Below the pieces are notes generated by a model, which was not told the DNA's origin, ran no database searches, and saw only the letters and a list, made by a program, of their open reading frames with translations. Source: Bacteroidales bacterium (GTDB lineage Bacteria > Bacteroidota > Bacteroidia > Bacteroidales > F082). Taken from it: a DNA stretch of 32,765 nt. A program made the position numbers and the translations under genes. The stretch lies in contig JAFYUH010000058.1 in assembly GCA_017549605.1 (NCBI GenBank), forward strand, positions 1-32,765, read 5' to 3'. Every line of letters begins with the position of its first letter. Position 1 is the first letter of the stretch. Positions 23,493-32,560 of this stretch are shown here, in pieces.

Positions 23493-24230
23493 ATGAGAAA
23501 ATTTATAATAGCAATTATATCTATCTTAAGCATCATTTGCGTCTCATGTCAAAGACAAACCAACGACTCTCAAAGAGATTACAAGAAAGTCTGGTTACAT
23601 CGAGCAAACACTATCGAAAAAGCTCAATATTTTCAAGATAAATATGCAGGTCTGGAGATCGACATAACATATTTGGATTCTTTACATACCTTTATTGTTT
23701 TCCATGGCGGCGGATTATCAGAACCAGAACCTGTCAAATTAGAACAATGGTTCGAGGAAGTGGGAAATACAAATAAGCTAAAACTTTGGCTTGATTTCAA
23801 AAATCTCAGCAACAACAACAAAATGCAAGCTCTTACAGAACTTAACCGTCTGTGTAAAAAATACAACATCAGCAAAAACAATATTATTGTTGAAAACTGG
23901 AACGCAAAAGATCTGTCAGCATTTCAAGAAAACGGTTATCAAACAAGTTATTATATCCCAGATTTCAACCCACAAAAAGCATCGAAATTCGATATACAAA
24001 AACATACATATAAAATTCGTAAAGCAATATCTTCCTACAATATAACAACCATTTCAGGCTATCATTACCAATATCAATTCATGAGAGATTCTTTCCCTGA
24101 TCAAAACGTTTTGATTTGGTATATCAATAACGATAAAAAAGTTCAAGAGGAATATATTCAACTTGCCAATCAAGATGACAAGGTAAAGGTTTTACTCATC
24201 GCCGAGGAAATTCCAGAAAACGAAAAATAA
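23493..24230 (+). CDS. GDPD-like lipoprotein, catalytic residues retained
   Basis: Lipoprotein of 245 residues: hydrophobic N-terminus and lipobox ICVSC with lipid-modified C19. The mature part resembles the glycerophosphodiester phosphodiesterase (GDPD/PLC) barrel: H36-R37 (VWLHRANT), E55-x-D57 (GLEIDITY), a second histidine H71 (IVFHGG), WLDFKNLS and LIWYINND match the HR, E-x-D, HD, E-x-K and W-T-N landmarks of GDPD. The 'W-x-H-x-x-N' start also recalls the FAM151 branch. It is the first gene of a unit with two LTA-synthase-type transferases (18-bp gap) and is a paralogue of the lipoprotein at 28721-29428. Hydrolysis of a glycerophosphodiester in the envelope is inference. Confidence 0.72.
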   Translation: MRKFIIAIISILSIICVSCQRQTNDSQRDYKKVWLHRANTIEKAQYFQDKYAGLEIDITYLDSLHTFIVFHGGGLSEPEPVKLEQWFEEVGNTNKLKLWLDFKNLSNNNKMQALTELNRLCKKYNISKNNIIVENWNAKDLSAFQENGYQTSYYIPDFNPQKASKFDIQKHTYKIRKAISSYNITTISGYHYQYQFMRDSFPDQNVLIWYINNDKKVQEEYIQLANQDDKVKVLLIAEEIPENEK

Positions 24231-24248
24231 TCCTAACAATCAGACTAT

Positions 24249-26288
24249 ATGATAGATAACATCAAATACAGCATAAAACAATGGATTCATCTCAACATAT
24301 TATTAGTGTTGATGATGTTTGTTATCAGAATAATATTTTTCATAGAAGTAACTACTCGCATCAATGTCGATGCATCTCAATTTTTGAACATCATTCTAGG
24401 CATAAAATACGATCTGCTTCTAGCAGCCCACCTTATTGCATGGATTGCGCCTATCTTCTTGATTCTCCATTATTTCTTTCCAAAAACGACGAATAAGATT
24501 TACAAAACCTTAATTTTCATTTATGCGACAATATCAATCTTTTTAACAGAATATTTCTGCAATTTGATGATGCCTTTAGACCATGTTATTTTTGCATATT
24601 CCGTTGAAGATCTGAAAGGCGCCGTCGAGTCATCGACATCATTTTCAATAGTTCCAATATTATATTTTGTAATTTCTTTAGCAGTTTGCATTTTAATTTC
24701 CAGATTGTGGAATAAAGTCAAGATTAGCAACATTTTCTCATACTGCATTCTTATAACATCTTTCGTCGTTGCTATCGCATTCAATCACAGCGACATTATA
24801 AGAAAGGAACGTTATTGCGACAATCACACAGACTTTATATTAGCCACAAATCAACCTTCATATTCATTCATTAAAATAAGCGATCACCTTAAAAATAATG
24901 ATACGAAAAACGAGAGCGAAATTGATATAATTTACGAAATATGTGAAAACTATCAGAAGTCAAACAATCAGTTTTCATATCCTTATAAAAGCCATCCATT
25001 TTACAGAAAAGCTGATTATCAGGATGTCTTAGGATCTTTATTGAACGAAACCACAAACGGAGAGAAACCTAATTTCGTATTCGTCATTATTGAAAGCTTC
25101 GGTCAATGTCTTACCGGCGCTGAAACGCCAACTATTTCATTCACACCTTTCATCGACAGTCTGAAGAACGAAAGCCTTTATTGGAAAAACTGTCTTTCAG
25201 CAACAGAAAGGACATTCGGCGTACTTCCAACAATTTTTGCGTCTACACCTCATGGCAAAAAAGGATTCGGACATCGTCACGAACAAATGCCACAGCATAA
25301 TTCTTTGTTAAAAGACTTTAAGAAAAACGATTACGACGTATCATATTATTATGGCTGTTATCGCGATAACGATAGATACGACAATTTCCTTAAAGCCAAC
25401 GATATAGAAAATATATTCATTCCAAAACAAGGTTCTGTTGACAAAGAAGCGTCCAAGTTGATGCAAGAAAACAACAGATGGGGCATCGATGATAAAGAAT
25501 TATTTAACATTATCATAAACGACAAAAAATCAAACAATTGCGATAAACCTTTCGTTGACATTGTAATGACGCTTAGCACCCATGAGCCTTTTATCATTCT
25601 TGAAGGACAAGAAAAATATGAGGAACAAGCCAAGCAGATTCTCGAAAAAACTAACAATGTCAGCGCTAAAGAAAAGAATAATATCACAAAGAACCTAAAC
25701 GTCTTTGCATGTTATCGATATATGGATGAATGCGTTAAGAACCTCATCGATTCTTATAAGGAAATAGGCAAATACGACAACACCATTTTCATCATCACTG
25801 GCGACCATAGAATTAGAATGATGACAACAGGCAATGTTCTACGATCCTTCAATGTGCCGCTTCTTATCCATTCGCCTTTACTTAAAGAAAACAGACAGAT
25901 GGACGCTGTCGTCTCACATTACGACATAACTCCAACAATAAACGCTTATCTATCAAACAACTTTGATTATCAAGTCGACCAATACTGCCATTGGCTCGGA
26001 ACTTCTTTAGATACCGTCAAAGAATTCAGAAGCAATATAAAGCAAGCATTTATGCTTAACAACAGAGATGTCATCGACTATCTGCATGACGAATATTTCT
26101 TGTGCAGAAACAGACTTTACAAAATAGATAGCAACTTACGACTTACATATATTGAAGACCCAGAATTATATCAGGAACTTAAAAAAGAACTTGACGATTA
26201 TAATATGATAAGCGACTTCGCCATCAAATCGAATTCGCTGAATAAAGAAGAATTCAAATACAAGAAAAATAAAACATCTCGCAAATAA
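24249..26288 (+). CDS. LTA-synthase-type membrane transferase, Thr nucleophile
   Basis: Alkaline-phosphatase-superfamily enzyme of 679 residues. The first roughly 190 residues form about five membrane helices; the rest is an extracytoplasmic sulfatase-fold domain. Metal and catalytic residues can be placed: E282 (VIIESFG), nucleophile T322 (ERTFGVLPT), H445 (LSTHEPF), D519-H520 (ITGDHR). This arrangement is that of phosphoglycerol or phosphoethanolamine transferases (LtaS, OpgB, EptA relatives), which move a lipid head group onto an envelope acceptor. Lipoteichoic acid itself is not expected in Bacteroidetes, so the acceptor is unknown. It lies between a GDPD-like lipoprotein (18 bp) and a second transferase (33 bp) in one transcript. 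Confidence 0.85.
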   Translation: MIDNIKYSIKQWIHLNILLVLMMFVIRIIFFIEVTTRINVDASQFLNIILGIKYDLLLAAHLIAWIAPIFLILHYFFPKTTNKIYKTLIFIYATISIFLTEYFCNLMMPLDHVIFAYSVEDLKGAVESSTSFSIVPILYFVISLAVCILISRLWNKVKISNIFSYCILITSFVVAIAFNHSDIIRKERYCDNHTDFILATNQPSYSFIKISDHLKNNDTKNESEIDIIYEICENYQKSNNQFSYPYKSHPFYRKADYQDVLGSLLNETTNGEKPNFVFVIIESFGQCLTGAETPTISFTPFIDSLKNESLYWKNCLSATERTFGVLPTIFASTPHGKKGFGHRHEQMPQHNSLLKDFKKNDYDVSYYYGCYRDNDRYDNFLKANDIENIFIPKQGSVDKEASKLMQENNRWGIDDKELFNIIINDKKSNNCDKPFVDIVMTLSTHEPFIILEGQEKYEEQAKQILEKTNNVSAKEKNNITKNLNVFACYRYMDECVKNLIDSYKEIGKYDNTIFIITGDHRIRMMTTGNVLRSFNVPLLIHSPLLKENRQMDAVVSHYDITPTINAYLSNNFDYQVDQYCHWLGTSLDTVKEFRSNIKQAFMLNNRDVIDYLHDEYFLCRNRLYKIDSNLRLTYIEDPELYQELKKELDDYNMISDFAIKSNSLNKEEFKYKKNKTSRK

Positions 26289-26321
26289 TATCTTGATTTG
26301 AAATTATAGCACGAAGTAATT

Positions 26322-28724
26322 ATGAAAGAAATCATCAAAAACATAAAGCCATTTGTAATATTAACATTATGTTACATCATCTCAACTTTTGCCCTTCGGA
26401 TTGTTGAAATATTCTGCATCGGGGGAATTTCTGAGATAAGCAGTTTTTCAGGATTGATTTCTGGCAACTTGGCAGGCAGCTGCATCGTAAGTTTATTTTT
26501 ATCTGCCATCTTTCTTATCATCTCTATCTTTTCAAAAAGAGGCGCTACGTTCACAGCAGCGCTGCTCTTCAGCATAATGTTCATCACAGAATTAGGACTT
26601 GTCATCTACCATAAATCAACAGGACTGCTCATGGGCAACGAACTTGTCAACAGACCTTTATGGGAGACATGGTTCACAATAAAAAGCTTCCTCAACATCT
26701 GGATCATCTTAGGAATAATAGCAACGATCTGCGTTTACGTCTTTGTCTCACTAAAATTATCCAAAAAACAACAAAACGATATCACAACTTATATCTCCTT
26801 ATTATTAATATGCGTTTCAGCGATATTATTCTTCATCACAAAAGCGGATCAAGACAAGTATATCGTCAACAAGATTTCATATTGCATTAAGGCATGTGCC
26901 AAGAATGAAACCGACAGTCAGTCTTTGTCAAAGTTAGAATATAACAAAGACAAGATGGAGATATTCAAGCAGTTATATCCTAACAGAAACATAATAGATG
27001 AAAATTATCCTATCGAAAGAAAAGATGACATCGAGAATGTATTAGGGCCTTATTTCAAGACCTCTGATGAAAAACCGAATGTAGTATTCATCATCGTCGA
27101 ATCACTCGGTGCCAACGTCTTTGGAGAAAACAAATACGGCATCAGTTTCACTCCATTTCTTGACTCTTTATCAAAGCACTCGCTTTTATGGAGCAACTGT
27201 CTGTCGACAACACCTCGCAGTTTCGGCGCTGTTCCAGCCATAACAGGTTCCGTACCTCACGGCACTATGGGATTCCAATTCGGCGACATTCCTGAATACA
27301 ATTCCTTGTTCAGCGTATTGAAAGACAATGACTATATGACAAGCGCTTTCTATGCAGGAGATTTCTCCTTCGACAAGGTCTACGACTATCTCATCTCACA
27401 ACAAACCGACTTCCTCGCTCCATTCTTTGAAGATCAAAAGAAAAAGGAAAACAAGAAATACGACTACACTTATTGGGGATATCAAGACAAAGTCATGTTC
27501 GACAAAAGCATGGATATCATAGAACAACGCGACAAAAACAAATCATATTTCGACCTGTTCATAACCATATCACAACATGACAACAGACTACGACTCAACG
27601 ATAAAGAAAGAACCGACCGTTTCTATGAAAAAGCTGCCAACATAATTGCAGAATATCCTGAAAATGAGCAAGTCAAGAAAAACGAAATCATAGGTTATCT
27701 CGCAGCAGCACTTTACGGCGATGACGCGATAAGACATTTCTTCAAACGTTATATGGAATACGACAAAGATGGCAATACCATTTTTGTCATCACCGGCGAC
27801 CACAGTCTGAATCAAAATCCGGACAATCCACTTGATGCCGTCCATGTACCTTTAATAATATGGTCACCTATGCTTGAGAAGTCACAGAGATTCAACGCTG
27901 TAGTATCTCACAACGACATCGTTCCTTCCATAAACGCATTATTGAGAGATAACTTCAAGCTTGACACACCAGAAAATATACATTGGATGGGACAAGCACT
28001 CGACACAACAACAGATTTCCATTGCGACCTGAAGACATGTTTCTTCAGATATACAAGAACAATACATGACGGCATCTATGGAAATTATTATTACACATTC
28101 GAGAATAACAACAAACGACTATTCCAAATCAAGGAAAATCTTGAACTCGAACAAATCAAAGACACAGAACTTATCAACGATATCAACGAGAAATTCCAGG
28201 CAATGATATATGCCGACAACTATTCTTACTCCAACAACAAACTGACACGAAATCCATTATTCCCACATAGAAAGTTTGAACTTATCAAAAGCTATAGCAT
28301 TGATTCTGTATATTGTTCTTCAAGCGAAGAAAAACCAGGAGGAGAGATACAAGCAAAGACTGACATTCTCTTCGACAACATTAAAGGAAAGCATAATGAA
28401 ATAAAAATCATCATCACTGCCGACATCCTATACACCGGTTCTGTATGGCAAGATGAGTTTATAAACCTTGGAGTTGAATATCTTTATAATGAGACCAGCA
28501 AAATCACACAATACGACAATATCAGCAAAAACATCACAACGCCATATTACCATCCAAACCAATGGATGAAATTGGAATTCGTCAAGGTGTTTTATGCAAA
28601 AGGATGCAAAAAAAATAAGTTTGACATTTATCTGAGACCTACGGAAAAAGATTACCTATGGGATCCAGATCATAGTGTAACCTTAAAAAACATTAACGTC
28701 TCAGTATTGGGTTCTATAGATTAA
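26322..28724 (+). CDS. LTA-synthase-type membrane transferase, Ser nucleophile, extra C-terminal domain
   Basis: Paralogue of the preceding gene, 800 residues. About five membrane helices (1-175) precede the sulfatase-fold domain, with E260 (FIIVESLG), S300 in the nucleophile position (PRSFGAVPA, where the neighbour has Thr), H419 (ISQHDN) and D493-H494 (ITGDHS). After the catalytic domain comes an extra segment of roughly 145 residues (from about 655, SYSIDSVYCSSSEEKPGG, ending in NINVSVLGSID) with alternating strands, probably a beta-sandwich that may bind glycan; I do not recognise the family. The stop codon overlaps that of the convergent lipoprotein gene by 4 bp. The acceptor and head group are unknown; a different substrate from the first enzyme is likely (inference). 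Confidence 0.83.
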   Translation: MKEIIKNIKPFVILTLCYIISTFALRIVEIFCIGGISEISSFSGLISGNLAGSCIVSLFLSAIFLIISIFSKRGATFTAALLFSIMFITELGLVIYHKSTGLLMGNELVNRPLWETWFTIKSFLNIWIILGIIATICVYVFVSLKLSKKQQNDITTYISLLLICVSAILFFITKADQDKYIVNKISYCIKACAKNETDSQSLSKLEYNKDKMEIFKQLYPNRNIIDENYPIERKDDIENVLGPYFKTSDEKPNVVFIIVESLGANVFGENKYGISFTPFLDSLSKHSLLWSNCLSTTPRSFGAVPAITGSVPHGTMGFQFGDIPEYNSLFSVLKDNDYMTSAFYAGDFSFDKVYDYLISQQTDFLAPFFEDQKKKENKKYDYTYWGYQDKVMFDKSMDIIEQRDKNKSYFDLFITISQHDNRLRLNDKERTDRFYEKAANIIAEYPENEQVKKNEIIGYLAAALYGDDAIRHFFKRYMEYDKDGNTIFVITGDHSLNQNPDNPLDAVHVPLIIWSPMLEKSQRFNAVVSHNDIVPSINALLRDNFKLDTPENIHWMGQALDTTTDFHCDLKTCFFRYTRTIHDGIYGNYYYTFENNNKRLFQIKENLELEQIKDTELINDINEKFQAMIYADNYSYSNNKLTRNPLFPHRKFELIKSYSIDSVYCSSSEEKPGGEIQAKTDILFDNIKGKHNEIKIIITADILYTGSVWQDEFINLGVEYLYNETSKITQYDNISKNITTPYYHPNQWMKLEFVKVFYAKGCKKNKFDIYLRPTEKDYLWDPDHSVTLKNINVSVLGSID

Positions 28725-29428
28725 TCTACTGGAACAGGATAATCCACCAGCACCACTTTCACGCTTTCTTCACGGCAGAGTTTTTTGGTAAACTCCACAT
28801 TCTCTGGCGTATAATCCTTTGGCGTATCCCAGAAATGAATATTCTGTTCAGGGAAGCTGTCACACAAAAGAGGATACATTCTATATTCGCAGCTTATCGC
28901 ATCAGGATGAAGATCTTCAATCTGAGAACGTATTTTATTTACTACAGAAACTGTATCTTTTTTATTCCAATAATAAAGATTATCAACCCAAAGCATGACA
29001 TGATAATCTTTTTTCTTTGCAAATTTAAGAGCCTTTATATCTTGGCTTTCAACAAAGAACCTATCTTCAATATTATATTTCTTAACAAGTTTATCGAATG
29101 CCGCCAAAGCCTTTTCCGCATTATCTGCAGAGAGATTCTTGAAATCAATCCAATATGACATCTTAGCAGGTTCTTTCAACACCGACAGCCATTCATCCAA
29201 AGGCAAGTTCTCCGATGTGTCGGCAACAACTCTTCCAACATAAATATCATTTTTCTCAGGAGAATAAACCACATCCACTTCAAGTCCGTCGAAAACGCCT
29301 TCAAAACTCCGAGCCTCATTTTTGGAATAGACGCCATGTTTCCATGTTTTTGAGTCAGGATACTTGAAAGATTTATCACATGAAATCAACAATGATATTA
29401 CAAAAATTGAAAGGATGATTTTTTTCAT
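28721..29428 (-). CDS. GDPD-like lipoprotein, degenerate active site
   Basis: Lipoprotein of 235 residues with lipobox LISC (C17). It is a paralogue of the lipoprotein at 23493-24230: both share WxH, GLExD, W-x-DFKNLS, a KKYNI segment and DSFP(E/D)QN near the C-terminus. H31 and E50/D52 are kept, but the arginine after the first histidine is glycine (KHGVYS) and the second catalytic histidine is absent (DIYVGRVV). It may be a pseudoenzyme that binds rather than cuts a glycerophosphodiester. Convergent with the second transferase, sharing its stop region. Own -7 box at 29451-29458. Confidence 0.72.
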   Translation of the reverse strand: MKKIILSIFVISLLISCDKSFKYPDSKTWKHGVYSKNEARSFEGVFDGLEVDVVYSPEKNDIYVGRVVADTSENLPLDEWLSVLKEPAKMSYWIDFKNLSADNAEKALAAFDKLVKKYNIEDRFFVESQDIKALKFAKKKDYHVMLWVDNLYYWNKKDTVSVVNKIRSQIEDLHPDAISCEYRMYPLLCDSFPEQNIHFWDTPKDYTPENVEFTKKLCREESVKVVLVDYPVPVD

Positions 29429-29450
29429 TTAAAATTAAACTTGAACATTG

Positions 29451-29458
29451 CAAAGATA
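29451..29458 (-). promoter_or_regulatory. -7 box TATCTTTG of the second GDPD-like lipoprotein gene
   Basis: Plus-strand CAAAGATA, 22 nt upstream of the ATG at 29428. Together with the box at 29479-29486 it forms a compact divergent promoter pair with only 20 bp between the two boxes. Confidence 0.6.
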
Positions 29459-29478
29459 ATTTTTTCCAATAAAAAACA

Positions 29479-29486
29479 TAACTTTG
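29479..29486 (+). promoter_or_regulatory. -7 box TAACTTTG of the prolyl oligopeptidase gene
   Basis: Matches TAnnTTTG and ends 21 nt before the ATG at 29508. It overlaps an upstream in-frame TTG, which is therefore not the start. Confidence 0.6.
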
Positions 29487-29507
29487 CAAAAAGAAAAAAA
29501 TCTCACT

Positions 29508-31661
29508 ATGAATACAAAAGCTAAATTCATCGTCATGGGAAGCATGATTACATTATTCGGTTGCAGCCAGCCTGCTAAATATTCTGTAAAAGAATATCCT
29601 GAAACAAGAAAAGACCTCACCGTCGTTGACGAATATTTTGGAACAAAAGTCGCCGACCCTTATCGTTGGCTTGAAAACGACACCACAGCAGAGACAGCAC
29701 AATGGATTGACGCTCAACGTGCAGTGACAGAAGATTATCTCTCACACATTCCTTTCCGCGAAAACATAAAACAACGTCTCACCGACTTGGTCAACTACGA
29801 GCGTTACAGCATCCCTTCAAAACGCTTCGGCCATTACATCTTCTCAAAGAATGACGGCTTGCAAAACCAAAACGTGATTTACATCCAAAACTCTTTAGAT
29901 GAAGAGCCTTCAGTTCTCCTCGACCCTAACACCTTGTCAGACGACGGAACTGTCGCTTTGAACGGAACATTCCAGTCAAACGACGGCAAGTACCTCGCCT
30001 ACAGCATCCAACGCAGCGGATCCGACTGGGTAGAGATTTATGTCATGGACATCGCGACTCGCGAACTCCTCACCGACCACATCCAATGGGCTAAGTTCAC
30101 CGGCGCTTCTTGGTATAAAGACGGCTTCTTCTATGGAGCATACGACCGTCCTGAAGAAGGCAAGGAATTCAGCAACGTAAACGAAAACCATAAGATTTAC
30201 TATCATAAACTCGGCACACCGCAAGAAGAAGATGTCTTGTTCTACGAAAACCCAGAACAGCCACGCTACTTCCACACAGTGTCACTCACCGATGATGAGA
30301 AATATATGTTTATGTTCGAAAGCGGTCAAGGCGTAGGTCACACCTTATGGATCAGAGACATGGAAAATCCTAAGGGCAAATTCGAACAGATCGGTTTCGA
30401 CATGAACAGCCAATACAGTCCTATCGACGTTATCGACGGCACCTTATATATATTAACAACCAACGAAGCTCCTAAGGGCAAGATCTGCAAAGTCGATGTC
30501 AAGAACCCTCAGTTAAGCAACTGGGTAGATGTCATCCCTGAAAGCAAAAACGTTATCTCCGGCATCAACCTCGCTGACGGCAAGATGATAGTCACTTACG
30601 ACCAAGACGCTTCACATCACGCTTACGTCTACACTATGGACGGCAAGATGTTACACGAAATCGCGTTGCCAACATACGGCGCTATCGGCATCAGCAGCGA
30701 CTATAAAGAAAAAGAAATATTCTACGCATTCACATCTTTCGCATTCCCAACAACGATCTACAGATACAACATCGACGACAACACTTCGGAAGTCTTCCGC
30801 GCTCCTGCCATCGATTTCAAGTCTGAAGATTACGTCACAGAACAAGTCTTCGTCACTTCAAAAGACGGCACTAAAGTACCGATGTTCTTGACATATAAAA
30901 AAGATATGAAGAAAGACGGCAACAACCCAGCATTGCTCTATGGTTACGGCGGTTTCAACATCACCTTAAACCCAAGCTTCTCAACATCACGACTTCCATT
31001 CATTGAAAACGGCGGCATCTACGCACAGATGAACCTCCGCGGCGGCAAGGAATACGGAGAAGAATGGCATCTCGCTGGAACTAAGTTACAGAAACAAAAT
31101 GTCTTCGACGACTGCATCTCATGTGCAGAATATCTCATCGACAATGGCTACAGCTCACCTAAATATCTAGCCGTCAACGGCGGTTCTAACGGCGGTTTGT
31201 TAGTAGGAGCTGTCGTGAACCAACGTCCTGACTTATTCGCAGCGGCAGTGCCACAAGTCGGCGTGATGGATATGTTACGTTATCATTTATTCACAATCGG
31301 CTGGAACTGGGCCAGCGACTACGGCACCAGCGACGAAAGCAAGGAGATGTTTGAAGCGCTTTATGCATATTCGCCATTACATACAATACAAAACGGCGAG
31401 GATGTCAACTACCCTGCTATCATGGTGACAACAGCCGACCACGACGACCGCGTAGTGCCAGCACACTCATTCAAATATGCAGCAGCATTGCAAGACGCAC
31501 AGACTGGCGACAACGTCAAGATCATCAGAATCGACAGCAAAGCAGGTCACGGCGCTGGCAAACCAATATCAAAGGTCATTGAAGAACAAGCCGATATCTA
31601 CTCATTTATCTTATATAACATGGGGTTGGGATATAATGTACAATGTACAATGAACAATTGA
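29508..31661 (+). CDS. Prolyl oligopeptidase family lipoprotein
   Basis: Serine peptidase S9A that cuts short proline-containing peptides. From ATG 29508 it is 717 residues: lipobox LFGC (about residue 19), the N-terminal helix and seven-bladed propeller (DPYRWLENDTT, then blades such as DGKYLAYSIQRSGSDW), and the alpha/beta hydrolase domain with S560 (NGGSNGGLLVG), the Asp pair D646-D647 (ADHDDRVVP) and H681 (KAGHGAGKP). Periplasmic or surface membrane-anchored; a role in peptide nutrition is likely in this phylum. The last nine residues (YNVQCTMNN) and the TGA stop are encoded by the heptamer array that follows, so the original C-terminus probably ended near GLG. Confidence 0.93.
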   Translation: MNTKAKFIVMGSMITLFGCSQPAKYSVKEYPETRKDLTVVDEYFGTKVADPYRWLENDTTAETAQWIDAQRAVTEDYLSHIPFRENIKQRLTDLVNYERYSIPSKRFGHYIFSKNDGLQNQNVIYIQNSLDEEPSVLLDPNTLSDDGTVALNGTFQSNDGKYLAYSIQRSGSDWVEIYVMDIATRELLTDHIQWAKFTGASWYKDGFFYGAYDRPEEGKEFSNVNENHKIYYHKLGTPQEEDVLFYENPEQPRYFHTVSLTDDEKYMFMFESGQGVGHTLWIRDMENPKGKFEQIGFDMNSQYSPIDVIDGTLYILTTNEAPKGKICKVDVKNPQLSNWVDVIPESKNVISGINLADGKMIVTYDQDASHHAYVYTMDGKMLHEIALPTYGAIGISSDYKEKEIFYAFTSFAFPTTIYRYNIDDNTSEVFRAPAIDFKSEDYVTEQVFVTSKDGTKVPMFLTYKKDMKKDGNNPALLYGYGGFNITLNPSFSTSRLPFIENGGIYAQMNLRGGKEYGEEWHLAGTKLQKQNVFDDCISCAEYLIDNGYSSPKYLAVNGGSNGGLLVGAVVNQRPDLFAAAVPQVGVMDMLRYHLFTIGWNWASDYGTSDESKEMFEALYAYSPLHTIQNGEDVNYPAIMVTTADHDDRVVPAHSFKYAAALQDAQTGDNVKIIRIDSKAGHGAGKPISKVIEEQADIYSFILYNMGLGYNVQCTMNN

Positions 31662-31716
31662 CAATTGATAATTGATAATTGATAATTGATAATTGATAAT
31701 TGATAATTGATAATTT
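31632..31716 (+). repeat. Heptamer array TAYAATG / AYAATTG between oligopeptidase and patatin genes
   Basis: Three TAYAATG units (31632-31652), one extra A, then eight AYAATTG units (31654-31709), the last six identical, and a degenerate ATAATTT. The array starts inside the last codons of the oligopeptidase gene, supplies its TGA stop (31659-31661), and ends 4 nt before the patatin ATG. Confidence 0.9.
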
Positions 31717-31720
31717 GCAA

Positions 31721-32560
31721 ATGATAAAGATAACAGATAAATCCGGATTGATACTCGAAGGTGGAGGCATGAGAGGTGTCTTCACCTCCGGTGTTCTGGA
31801 CTGCTTCATGGACAATGGCATACGTTTTCCTTACGCCATAGGCGTCAGCGCCGGCGCATGTAACGGCCTTTCCTACATCTCAAACCAAAGAGGCAGAGCC
31901 AAGTTCAGCAACATCGACTTGCTGGAAAAATATGATTACATCGGCATAAAACATCTCTTGAAGAAAGGCAACATCATGGATTTCGATTTGCTGTTCCACA
32001 CCTTCCCTAACGAAATCATTCCATACGATTACGAGAGATTGGCAAACTACGAAGGTCATTATGAGATGGTGACAACGAGCTGCAAGACCGGCAAGGCCTG
32101 TTATTTCGAAGAAAAGAAAAATCCAGAGAGAGTCATTGACATAGTGAAGGCATCCAGCAGCCTTCCTTTCGTATGTCCTATAGCATACGTCGACGGCGAA
32201 CCTATGGTCGATGGCGGCATAGCCAGCTCCATCCCGCTCATGAGAGCCAGAGAGTTGGGCTACGACAATAACGTAGTGGTCCTCACACGTAACAGAGGAT
32301 ACCGTAAGAAAGAAAAAGATATGAAGTTTGTTTCTTTATTTTACAGGAAATATCCAGCATTGCAAGAAGCCATCAGAAATCGTAACAGAATCTACAACGA
32401 ACAAGTCAGCATGATCGAGAAGCTGGAAGACGCTGGAGAAATCATCGTCATCCGCCCTCAAAAACCAATGGAAGTCGACAGAATGGAACGCGACAGCAAA
32501 AAACTGATCGCCTTATACGAAGAAGGATATGAATTAGGACTTAAGGGATTAAGGAATTAA
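31721..32560 (+). CDS. Patatin-like phospholipase
   Basis: Lipid acyl hydrolase with a Ser-Asp dyad. From ATG 31721, 279 residues: oxyanion loop EGGGMRGVFTSGV near residue 13, nucleophile serine in IGVSAGACNG (GxSxG) and catalytic aspartate in VDGGIASSIP (DGG). No signal peptide, so cytoplasmic or membrane-associated, like the E. coli YjjU group. An in-frame ATG at 31700 lies inside the heptamer array and is unlikely. The final residues (KGLRN) and the stop fall in an octamer array. The expression signal must lie in or before the heptamer array that separates it from the oligopeptidase gene. Confidence 0.9.
   Translation: MIKITDKSGLILEGGGMRGVFTSGVLDCFMDNGIRFPYAIGVSAGACNGLSYISNQRGRAKFSNIDLLEKYDYIGIKHLLKKGNIMDFDLLFHTFPNEIIPYDYERLANYEGHYEMVTTSCKTGKACYFEEKKNPERVIDIVKASSSLPFVCPIAYVDGEPMVDGGIASSIPLMRARELGYDNNVVVLTRNRGYRKKEKDMKFVSLFYRKYPALQEAIRNRNRIYNEQVSMIEKLEDAGEIIVIRPQKPMEVDRMERDSKKLIALYEEGYELGLKGLRN

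Noticed and set aside
24249-28724. Genuine lipoteichoic acid synthesis or plain sulfatases
   Set aside because: The organism is Gram-negative and no LTA anchor genes are nearby; the sulfatase C/S-x-P-x-R formylglycine motif is absent, so head-group transfer to another acceptor is more likely.
31654-31709. CRISPR array
   Set aside because: Units are 7-8 nt with no spacers, and there are no cas genes.
31606-31821. Minus-strand reading frame with repeated NYQLSII residues
   Set aside because: It is only the open reverse strand of the AATTGAT array plus antisense of patatin; no start signal or family.
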